A stretch of DNA of 64,000 nucleotides, taken from NCBI GenBank assembly GCA_002376235.1, contig DFNX01000016.1, positions 372,001 to 436,000 of the forward strand, in the 5' to 3' direction. This DNA is from Neorhizobium sp. UBA3556. GTDB taxonomy: Bacteria; Pseudomonadota; Alphaproteobacteria; Rhizobiales; Rhizobiaceae. The notes beneath the pieces are model-generated. The model had not been told where the DNA came from, searched no databases, and was given only the letters and a program-made list of their open reading frames with translations. Both the position numbers and the translations under genes were made by a program. Within the stretch, counting starts at the first letter, position 1, and each line of letters begins with the position of its first letter. Of this stretch, positions 43,286 to 50,530 are shown piece by piece.

Positions 43286-44134
43286 TCAGGCGACATTCTT
43301 GATATCGCCAGCCCCGCGAGCGGACCGCATCGTGCGGATCTGCAGCAGGGTATCGAGGTTCTGGTTGACGCGGCAATAGAACTCTTCGTCGATGAACGGG
43401 CGTAGCATGAAATCGTTGCCACCGGCCTTCAGGAAGCGCGCCGACAGGTGTCGGTCAGACGAGGACGATACACCGATGATCCGAAGCTCATGCGAGCCGC
43501 GAACCGACCGGATGCGGCGGGTGAGTTCGAAACCGTCGATGTCCGGCATGTTGTAGTCGGTGATCACAAGGCCGATATCGCTGTTCTTCTTCAGAACCTC
43601 GAGCGCCTTGGCGCCGCTTTCCGCCAGGCTGACCCGGAAATTATAGCGCTTCAGGCGGCTGGAAAGCAGCGCCCGCGCTGTCGGGCTGTCATCGACGATC
43701 AACACATGGTGGCGATGATTGGTCAGGAACCGGCAGACCGATTCGGCAAGCATCTCCACAGCAAAGACATTGTCCTTGAGAATGTAGTCGACGATATCCT
43801 TGGTCAGCAGCTTGTCACGCGTTTCCTGGTGAAATGTGCCGGTAAAGACGATCGTCGGGATCGACAGGTCGATCAGGTATTCGAGAGCTTCACCGTTTTC
43901 CGCACCGGGAAGATTGATGTTGGAAATCGCCAGCGTGATCGGATCCGTCGATCTATCATAGGCAAGCTGAAGGTCTTCGAAATTACGGCAGATCTCGACA
44001 TCGATGTCGAACAGCTCCTTAAGCCGCATGCCGATCATCGATGTGAAGACATTGGAATCCTCGGCAAGAAGAATACGGGAATTGCCAAGCGTTTCACCGG
44101 AATACTGCATTCCGGAAATGCCAAGGAACGTCAT
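43286..44134 (-). CDS. Response regulator with two receiver domains (PleD-like)
   Basis: A 282-aa protein with two REC domains (about residues 19-137 and 143-265). In REC1 the acidic pair E25-D26 and K120 are present, but the phospho-accepting Asp is Asn (N72 in SNINLP). REC2 keeps D148-D149 and the acceptor D193 in ITDYNMP, while the conserved Lys near the end is Arg (LRPF). In PleD REC1 is the phosphorylated one, so here roles may be swapped. The ATG at 44134 has AAGGG upstream. The GGDEF-like gene follows in frame after one stop. Confidence 0.85.
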   Translation of the reverse strand: MTFLGISGMQYSGETLGNSRILLAEDSNVFTSMIGMRLKELFDIDVEICRNFEDLQLAYDRSTDPITLAISNINLPGAENGEALEYLIDLSIPTIVFTGTFHQETRDKLLTKDIVDYILKDNVFAVEMLAESVCRFLTNHRHHVLIVDDSPTARALLSSRLKRYNFRVSLAESGAKALEVLKKNSDIGLVITDYNMPDIDGFELTRRIRSVRGSHELRIIGVSSSSDRHLSARFLKAGGNDFMLRPFIDEEFYCRVNQNLDTLLQIRTMRSARGAGDIKNVA

Positions 44135-44296
44135 TTTTGACCCTTACAAATAAAATAATTGCCCTTGGGAGCATTTCTATTTGTCACGCTTTGCAGAACA
44201 GTTAATTTGGCACATCCTGACAAAGAAGATCGCGCCGAAATTCTGGTTGCCGGTTATTTAGGTCAACAAATCCCCGTGATACATATTTAACGAAAA

Positions 44297-44327
44297 GAAA
44301 ATCCGACCGCGATAACGGTCGGATTTT
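44297..44327 (-). terminator. Intrinsic terminator after the MscS-type gene
   Basis: The stem AAATCCGACCG/CGGTCGGATTT (about 44298-44326) is followed on the minus strand by TTTTCTTTTCG. It separates the channel gene from the downstream REC-REC gene, which lies on the same strand. Confidence 0.8.
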
Positions 44328-44383
44328 GCCAGAAACGGATACCGGTTTTGCGTACAGATTTTTGACAACAAATGCTGTTGTCG

Positions 44384-46888
44384 TCACGCTCCGCCGCGAA
44401 CGTCCGTATCGTCCTGCGGGATCGGCAGCCCACGATGATAGACCACTTCCGAGCGAGGGAATGGTATCTCGACATTTTCTTCGCGGAACCGCTTTAATAT
44501 CGCAATACGAACCTCGTTTCGGATCCGGATCCCTTCAGACATATCAGACAGATGGAACCGCAGTTCGAAATCCAGCGAGGAGCCGCCGAATGCCAGAAAG
44601 TCGACATGCGGACCCGGATTGCGAAGGACTTCAGGAACCCCGGATACAATATCGAGCAGCATGTCGATGACTTTTTGGGGATCGGCATCGTAGCTGACCG
44701 AGACTTTGATCTCCTGCCGCTGAATACGGTTTTTCAACGTCCAGTTCCCCACGGGAGCATTGATCAGGTCAGAGTTCGGCACCACGATCGCCTGTTGCCG
44801 GAACGTTTCGATCTCGGTGGCGCGCACCGAGATGCGTTTCACAATCCCTTCCGTTGTCCCCGTCACCACATGGTCACCCACCTTGAACGGGCGCTCGACC
44901 AGCAGGATGAGGCCGGAGACGAAGTTCGACACGATATTCTGCAGACCGAAACCGATACCGACCGAAAGAGCCGAGGCAACTAGGGCAAGATTGGAAAGAT
45001 TGATGCCCGCAGCCGACACGCCGACGATCGCGGCCAGTCCGACCCCCAGATAACCAATGCCCGTCTTGACCGAGTTGCGCACCCCTACGTCGACATGACT
45101 GCGCGCAAGCACATTGCCGTCGATCCATTTCTGCGCCCAGTGGGTGATGAGATAGCCCAGTCCGAAGAGCAGCATGCCGCCGAAGATGCCGACGATGGAG
45201 ATCGAGATACTGCCGATACGGAACTCGGTGAAGAAGTTCACGATCCACGACTGGATATCGGTGATCTGGAATCCCCAGGTGATCAGGATCAGCGGAATGC
45301 CGAGTGCCAGTGCCACCGCATAGATCCCTAGACCAACGACCAGACCAGCCTGATCCAGCCCCACTTCGCCGAACCGATATCGCTCGACCAGCCGCCGCCC
45401 GAGCAGCGTGTCGTTGAACGCGCCACGTTTGGAAATGGCCTTGCCGGACAAAAGACCGATATAGATCAGCGCCGCAACCGCTCCCGTCAGCACGATCTGC
45501 GTCGAGGCAAACCGTGCCAGCCCTACATAACCGGCAACAATGCACAGCAGCAGCAGCCCGCCCATGACCCTCAGCAACACCGAGAAATAACGCGGCCAGG
45601 GTCGCCCCTGCCCCGTTGTGTCTTCACCTTCCGCCATGACCGGACGAATGAAGGAAATGGCGATCAGAATGATCCCGATGACGACGGAGGCAATCAGGCT
45701 CTTGGCGATCGTCAGCACCAATGGCGAACCAAGCGCCTCGCTCACGGCGCCGAGCAGGTAGTCAAGCCCGTTGACCACCGCCATGACGATGATCGCAAGA
45801 CTCAGGAGGCGTGCGCCCCTGTCGGTAATCCGCACCAGTCTCCAGCCGGGTTCATCCGGCGCAAGCGCCGCATAGGTCAGCTTCCAGACGAAATGCACAA
45901 ACCAGATGAAGCCGAAGAATGTCGCCACCATCGGCGCAACGTCCGGGCGCAGAACACTAAAACCTTCAAGGAACAGGTAAGAGGTGATCAGAAAGGCAGC
46001 AAAGGTTATGCTCTGCATCACCGTCGACCAGAACGTGTATGAAAGCCTCTTTATATAGGAGGGATTGTCAATCTCGCTGCGTTTCAGGAAACGACCGAAA
46101 AGTTTGTATCCGCCCGCCAGGAAAAGGAATGCGGCACCAACCGACAGGGCAATCGCGCTTAGCAGAGAGAAGGCCTTGAAACGAAGGACAAAGCTCGTCC
46201 AGCTTCCCATCGTCGACGAAAAACTCCGCATTTCGGTGACGAACGCGTTGCCCGCATCGACAAAAACGTCGGCGGAAAGCTCCGTATGGCGAAAGAGTGT
46301 CTGCGCAAACAAAGTCCGGCGGAGATTGGTGATCATGTTGGCGAGCTGCGTCGCGCTGTTCGACAGGTTGCCGGCGTCATCGACAATCAGGTTGAGCTCC
46401 GAACGCTCGTTCTGAAGCTTTGTGCGCTCTTCTGTGACCGCCGGCGCTTCCGCCGGTTGACCGGCTGCTGGTGGCTCCCCAAGACTGGTCAGGCGACCTT
46501 GAATTTGTTCGACGCGCGCCTTCATCGAATCCGAAGCGGTTCGCATCTCTTCAACGATCGCCTCGGCCTTGACCCTTATGTCAGCGAGCTTTGCATCGTC
46601 GTCGGGTGCTGTCTGAACGCTCTCACGAAAAGTGTTCAGCTGCTGCCTGAGGCCATCCAGCTTGTCCCTCATCTCGATATTGATCGAGTCGGCCGTCACA
46701 TCGGTCGGGACGGCCTGATCGGTCTGGGCCGCAGCGGGCGGCTGGACCTGAGGCTGGGATTGCGCCGCCGCGTTCTGCGCTATAACCGCCCAAAAGGCGA
46801 CCATGAGAAAGACAGTGATCGATAGACGCCCCCGCCAAAGATCAGGAAGCGCACCGAGCTTGCGGTCGTGGAGGAAGGATGAGGTCAC
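44384..46888 (-). CDS. Mechanosensitive channel family protein (DUF3772-MscS, MscK-like)
   Basis: An 834-aa inner-membrane channel of the large MscS group, releasing solutes under hypo-osmotic stress. It has a signal-like N-terminal helix (about residues 25-43), a periplasmic coiled-coil region (DUF3772, about 70-220) and about ten TM helices. The MscS core near residues 630-800 contains GVGLAAIVGVSAAGINLSNL, the pore-like ALSVGIGFGLQNIVSNFVSG and the beta domain VERPFKVGDHVVTGTTEGIV with the usual start of the cytoplasmic cage. The start is a GTG at 46888 with a weak ribosome site. It is divergent from a GlsB-like gene. Confidence 0.9.
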   Translation of the reverse strand: MTSSFLHDRKLGALPDLWRGRLSITVFLMVAFWAVIAQNAAAQSQPQVQPPAAAQTDQAVPTDVTADSINIEMRDKLDGLRQQLNTFRESVQTAPDDDAKLADIRVKAEAIVEEMRTASDSMKARVEQIQGRLTSLGEPPAAGQPAEAPAVTEERTKLQNERSELNLIVDDAGNLSNSATQLANMITNLRRTLFAQTLFRHTELSADVFVDAGNAFVTEMRSFSSTMGSWTSFVLRFKAFSLLSAIALSVGAAFLFLAGGYKLFGRFLKRSEIDNPSYIKRLSYTFWSTVMQSITFAAFLITSYLFLEGFSVLRPDVAPMVATFFGFIWFVHFVWKLTYAALAPDEPGWRLVRITDRGARLLSLAIIVMAVVNGLDYLLGAVSEALGSPLVLTIAKSLIASVVIGIILIAISFIRPVMAEGEDTTGQGRPWPRYFSVLLRVMGGLLLLCIVAGYVGLARFASTQIVLTGAVAALIYIGLLSGKAISKRGAFNDTLLGRRLVERYRFGEVGLDQAGLVVGLGIYAVALALGIPLILITWGFQITDIQSWIVNFFTEFRIGSISISIVGIFGGMLLFGLGYLITHWAQKWIDGNVLARSHVDVGVRNSVKTGIGYLGVGLAAIVGVSAAGINLSNLALVASALSVGIGFGLQNIVSNFVSGLILLVERPFKVGDHVVTGTTEGIVKRISVRATEIETFRQQAIVVPNSDLINAPVGNWTLKNRIQRQEIKVSVSYDADPQKVIDMLLDIVSGVPEVLRNPGPHVDFLAFGGSSLDFELRFHLSDMSEGIRIRNEVRIAILKRFREENVEIPFPRSEVVYHRGLPIPQDDTDVRGGA

Positions 46889-46982
46889 TACTGATATCTC
46901 GTCTTGCTAACCGAATCGGCTGGCAAAATAGGGGCAGTTCGCGGCGATTGAAAGGAATGTTGTGTCTCTAATAAAGTGATCG

Positions 46983-47008
46983 GGAACCCTGGAACATTTT
47001 TACGCGTT
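46983..47008 (+). promoter_or_regulatory. EcfG/RpoE2-type general stress promoter before the GlsB-like gene
   Basis: GGAAC at 46983-46987 and CGTT at 47005-47008, separated by 17 bases, match the GGAAC-N16/17-CGTT consensus reported for the alphaproteobacterial general stress sigma factor EcfG/RpoE2. It lies 44 bases before the ATG of a small stress-type membrane protein, a suitable place for transcription start near 47016. Confidence 0.7.
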
Positions 47009-47052
47009 ACCAGCCGCACCCCAAGGACAGGGTTTCAGGAAAGGGTAAGGCC

Positions 47053-47304
47053 ATGGAAGACGCAGGCATCGGCTGGATCGCAGCCATCATCATCGGCGGC
47101 ATTGCCGGCTGGCTCGCCGAAAAATTCATGAAGAGCGACATGGGCATCTTCATGAACATCATTCTGGGCATCGTTGGTGCAATCGTTGCGAACGCCATTC
47201 TAAGCCTGTTCGGCGTCGTTCTCGGCGGCTGGATAGGATATCTGATCGCCGGCTTCATCGGCGCCTGCATCCTGATCGCCGTCGCCCGCGCCTTCAGGCG
47301 CTGA
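47053..47304 (+). CDS. GlsB/YeaQ/YmgE-family stress membrane protein
   Basis: An 83-aa protein with three hydrophobic Gly-rich segments (about residues 5-22, 31-54 and 57-78). The words GIAGWLAEKFM and GIVGAIVANAILSLFG match the GlsB/YeaQ/YmgE (transglycosylase-associated) family, widespread stress-induced inner-membrane proteins of unknown mechanism. The ATG at 47053 has an AGGAAAGGG ribosome site. A GGAAC-N17-CGTT promoter upstream supports stress control. It is divergent from the MscS-type channel gene. Confidence 0.92.
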   Translation: MEDAGIGWIAAIIIGGIAGWLAEKFMKSDMGIFMNIILGIVGAIVANAILSLFGVVLGGWIGYLIAGFIGACILIAVARAFRR

Positions 47305-47354
47305 AAATACCGATGAAAATTCGGCCGGGGAGACCCGGCCGACCTCGGCGCGCC

Positions 47355-47849
47355 TCAACCGACAAGCGCGATTTTTCCCGCATCATGCCCCAGCATCCCG
47401 GCCAGGATCTCTACAACGAGATTGTGGTCTTCCCGTTGCGGCAATCCCGAAACGGTCACAGCCCCGATACAGCCAACCCCTGCAACCGTGATCGGAAAAC
47501 TGCCGCCATGCGCAGCGTAGTCCGCATCGGAAAGGCTGAATTTGTTGTCCAGCGTGGCATCCTGCTGGGCGAGCCTGCGCCCAACCGCGTAACTGGATCT
47601 AAGAAAATGCAGGACGACGTTTCGCTTGCGACGGATCCATCGGGCATTGTCCGCAGTAGAGCCCGGAAGCGCGCTATAAAATACCGGCATGGCATGAAGA
47701 GTTACATCGATCGCCACCGCCAGGCCGCGTTCGCTCGCCACGCGCCTCAGCCGCTCCCCAAGCGCCCATGCTGTCTCACCGTCGAACCTGTCGAACACGA
47801 GCAGTCGCTCCTGTTCTGCGATCGTTTCAATATCCTCTTCGACTGACAT
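47355..47849 (-). CDS. UPF0303/GlcG-HbpS family protein
   Basis: A 164-aa cytoplasmic protein of the HbpS/GlcG-like family (UPF0303), some members of which bind or degrade heme; its own function is unknown. It has the family's WIRRKRNVVLHFLRSSYAVG (about residues 90-109) and the Gly-rich GGSFPITVAGVGCIGAVTVSG near the end. The ATG at 47849 has GAGGGAG at ideal spacing. It is convergent with the GlsB-like gene. Confidence 0.85.
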   Translation of the reverse strand: MSVEEDIETIAEQERLLVFDRFDGETAWALGERLRRVASERGLAVAIDVTLHAMPVFYSALPGSTADNARWIRRKRNVVLHFLRSSYAVGRRLAQQDATLDNKFSLSDADYAAHGGSFPITVAGVGCIGAVTVSGLPQREDHNLVVEILAGMLGHDAGKIALVG

Positions 47850-47908
47850 CAAACTCCCTCCCTCGGGTATATAAAGGTCAACACCATACCTTGGCAGACC
47901 GATCGCCT

Positions 47909-48463
47909 CTATTCGCCAATAGAACCGTGTTTTCGCGATACGAAGGCAGCCAGTTCATCGATGGCAAACCCGATTCTTTCCTGAAGAGCCGGCGACACGA
48001 TCTCGTACCCGGAGAATTCGCGGTTCGAGGCGTAGATAGCCGTCGGGATCGTGTGCGCCATGAAAAATCCGAAGAGCGGTCTCAATTGATGTTCCACCAT
48101 CAAGGCATGCCGCTCACCGCCACCGGTCGCGGCGATCAGAACCGGCTTGCCACGCAATTGCTCCGGATCGATCAGGTCGATGAAATGCTTGAACATGCCG
48201 GGATAACTGCCCTTGTAGGTCGGCGAGCCGATGATCAGCAGGTCCGCTTCTACCACCGCGTCGAGAACGGCCGCCGCATCGGCATCAAGATCGGCCTGCG
48301 ACTTCGCCAGCCCGAGAGAGTTTCCTACATCCGTCAGGTCGAACACGGACTTGGCAAGATCATAGCGGTCACAGGCAAGTGCCGCGATATGTTCGACCAG
48401 CGCAGATGTCTTGGATGGACGGCCATAACTTCCCGAAAACCCAACAAGCTTCAATTGCGTCAT
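47909..48463 (-). CDS. NADPH-dependent FMN reductase (SsuE/MsuE-like)
   Basis: A 184-aa flavodoxin-fold reductase. The phosphate-binding loop is GFSGSYGRPSKTSALV (about residues 8-23), followed by the family's ADLLIIGSPTYKGSYPGMFKHFIDLI (about residues 72-98) and GKPVLIAATGGGERHAL. Members supply reduced FMN to monooxygenases such as alkanesulfonate or methanesulfinate systems; no monooxygenase gene is nearby, so the partner is unknown. The ATG at 48463 opens the frame with the conserved KLVGFSGS. Confidence 0.88.
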   Translation of the reverse strand: MTQLKLVGFSGSYGRPSKTSALVEHIAALACDRYDLAKSVFDLTDVGNSLGLAKSQADLDADAAAVLDAVVEADLLIIGSPTYKGSYPGMFKHFIDLIDPEQLRGKPVLIAATGGGERHALMVEHQLRPLFGFFMAHTIPTAIYASNREFSGYEIVSPALQERIGFAIDELAAFVSRKHGSIGE

Positions 48464-49261
48464 TCAATTATCCAGTTACCGATACCTGCTACTGCCTAAA
48501 ACGGAATACTCCTCGACCTATCACTTTGACGAGCACCCGCAAAGGCATCGTGTCGCGCTGGCCGCCCCGACATGCGTCGTAGCCAATCGTTACTCCATCG
48601 AGTGGTGCACAAACGAGAACAATTCATCGCCTCGACAAGACTTCGGGAGAAATTATATCCATCACCGACCGCAACAGACAGGTACGATAACTCGGACAGA
48701 CGACAATCCGTCCATAGAACCACTGGAGCCAGGAGCCGAGAAAGCGACAGCTTGGCTAAAGTGACGCCCACAGAGGAGGATTGCCTTATCAGGACGGCGG
48801 ATCCGAGCGCGAGCGCCGACGCCTCGATTGCAGCCGCATCGGAGGCGAATCACACAATGGTTTTACGGCACGGCAGATGCACTTTCCGGCTTGTTCTCGC
48901 TCTCCTAGGCCGTCTGCCCATGCGACAAAATATGAAATTGCCGCGTCAAAAGAGCGAATTCGACTTCCGATACGAACGGCCGATTTGCGAGCAAGAGACA
49001 AAGGCAACAACCAGCACGTTATCTCGACGGGATCTGGATCGACGGCAACCGAAAAGCACAACCATAGCGATTGGTTGAACGGCGTATTGTCGTTGTGAAC
49101 CGGAGCCGGGGCCAAAAAGCATGGAGCTTGCAATACCCTCATTAGGCGAATAGTTGCGACGTCCGTTGACGAGCACTCCCGAATTTCCGGTTCCGAGCCT
49201 GTCGACATTTCTGCCGCATCTCTCGCATCAAGAATCATAACGGGCACAAGGGTCACGCCTC
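48464..49261. other. Long stretch without a convincing gene
   Basis: About 800 bases between the FMN reductase and TerC-like genes. Open frames on both strands are short, have unusual amino-acid composition (Arg/Ser-rich) and lack good ribosome sites or known motifs. The 3' part before 49262 should contain the terC-type promoter and leader. It may hold decayed genes or a small RNA; I see no palindrome or conserved motif that decides this. Confidence 0.4.
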
Positions 49262-49888
49262 ATGATCGAAACCTTAATGGCACTCGCCGAGGTCATCGCA
49301 ATCAATCTCGTTCTTTCCGGCGACAATGCTGTCGTCATCGGCTTGGCAGCAGCCGGCCTGCCCGCACATCTGCGCAAGAAGGCGATCCTCTTCGGCATCA
49401 TCGCCGCCACTGTCCTGCGGCTCATATTCGCGGTGGTCGCCACATATCTTCTTGGCATCAAGGGGCTGCAGCTCGTCGGTGGACTTCTGCTCGCCTGGGT
49501 CTGCTGGAAAATGTACACCGAGCTGCGCCACGCGGCCGGTGATCCGGCTCACGGAGAGGCGAACGGAGCGGGATCTCGCAGTGGTTCCGAGAAGACGTTT
49601 TTCCAAGCAGCCATGCAGATCGTTCTGGCTGATGTTTCGATGTCGCTCGACAATGTCCTGGCCGTTGCAGGTGCGGCCCAAGGTCATTCGACGGTCCTCA
49701 TCATCGGCCTGATCATCTCGATCGCACTGATGGGCGTTGCCGCCAATTTCGTCGCAATGCTTCTCGCACGCTATCGCTGGATTGGCTATCTTGGCTTGAT
49801 CGTCATCGTCTATGTCGCCCTCAGCATGATCTACCACGGCTTCCACGAGGTCTTGCCAATCGTATCAGCCCATCTATCCGGCGCTTGA
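49262..49888 (+). CDS. TerC-family integral membrane protein (YjbE-type)
   Basis: A 208-aa inner-membrane protein with six to seven TM helices, of the TerC/Alx superfamily, linked to metal (mostly manganese) export. The two family motifs are present: NLVLSGDNAVVIGLA (about residues 15-29) and VLADVSMSLDNVLAVAG (about residues 120-136), with the paired acidic residues in the membrane. The loop between (HGEANGAGSRSGSEK) is short and polar. The ATG at 49262 is preceded by CACGCCTC without a clear ribosome site. No yybP-ykoY type leader could be recognised upstream by eye. Confidence 0.9.
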   Translation: MIETLMALAEVIAINLVLSGDNAVVIGLAAAGLPAHLRKKAILFGIIAATVLRLIFAVVATYLLGIKGLQLVGGLLLAWVCWKMYTELRHAAGDPAHGEANGAGSRSGSEKTFFQAAMQIVLADVSMSLDNVLAVAGAAQGHSTVLIIGLIISIALMGVAANFVAMLLARYRWIGYLGLIVIVYVALSMIYHGFHEVLPIVSAHLSGA

Positions 49889-49912
49889 AATCGTCCGTTT
49901 TGTAAAAAAAAA

Positions 49913-49946
49913 AGGCCCGGCAGCAGGACTTGTCCGGGCCTTTTTC
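49913..49946. terminator. Bidirectional terminator between terC-like and bcp genes
   Basis: The stem AGGCCCGG/CCGGGCCT (49913-49920 with 49934-49941) is preceded by a run of A and followed by TTTTTCTG, giving U tracts in both directions between convergent genes. Confidence 0.85.
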
Positions 49947-49950
49947 TGTT

Positions 49951-50418
49951 TTACAGGGCTTGAACGGCCGCAAGCACGTCCTCCGCGTGACCGGCCACCT
50001 TCACCTTCGGCCAGATCCGGGCAATCCGGCCTTTCGCATCGATCAGGAAGGTCGTGCGCTCGATACCCATATAGGTCTTGCCGTACATGCTCTTTTCCTT
50101 CCACACGCCATAGGCTTGCGAAACCGCCGTATCCTCATCGGAACCAAGCGCAACCGTCAGCTCCCGTTTGCTGACGAAATTGTCATGTTTCTTGACGCTG
50201 TCGGCCGAAACACCAACGACCGACGCCCCCGATGTCTCGAAATCCGGCAGAAGTTTCGAAAACGAAATCGCCTCCGTCGTGCAGGCGGTGGTGTCATCCT
50301 TGGGATAGAAATACAGCACGAGCGGCTTTCCGCGAAAGTTTGCGAGCGAAATGGTGCGGCCGCCATTTCCGGGCAGCGTGAAATCAGGCGCATCATCGCC
50401 GATATTCAGGTTCGCCAT
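49951..50418 (-). CDS. bcp: Thioredoxin-dependent peroxiredoxin (Bcp/PrxQ)
   Basis: A 155-aa peroxidase that reduces hydroperoxides. The peroxidatic Cys is C46 in YPKDDTTACTTEA, the family's PxxxTxxC active site. The resolving Cys that E. coli Bcp has five residues later is Ile here (I51), and there is no other Cys, so it probably works as a 1-Cys enzyme. The ATG at 50418 has AAAGGAAAA upstream; the longer frame to 50442 is not needed. It is divergent from the AsmA-like gene and convergent with the TerC-like gene. Confidence 0.93.
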   Translation of the reverse strand: MANLNIGDDAPDFTLPGNGGRTISLANFRGKPLVLYFYPKDDTTACTTEAISFSKLLPDFETSGASVVGVSADSVKKHDNFVSKRELTVALGSDEDTAVSQAYGVWKEKSMYGKTYMGIERTTFLIDAKGRIARIWPKVKVAGHAEDVLAAVQAL

Positions 50419-50530
50419 GGTTTTCCTTTCTTTTGCCAGCATCTTGAGTGACTGTTATTGCCATGGGTATATACAGCCCGACGAGGCGTCCAGATCAGGT
50501 GTGGATGCGAAATAACGAGTTCCTCACTGA

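Noticed and set aside
48572..49256. Open frames on both strands in the gap before the TerC-like gene
   Set aside because: Short, Arg/Ser-rich, without ribosome sites or motifs; recorded only as an empty region.
49081..49261. Manganese (yybP-ykoY) riboswitch before the TerC-like gene
   Set aside because: The conserved purine-rich loop words of this riboswitch could not be found by eye; a covariance search would be needed.
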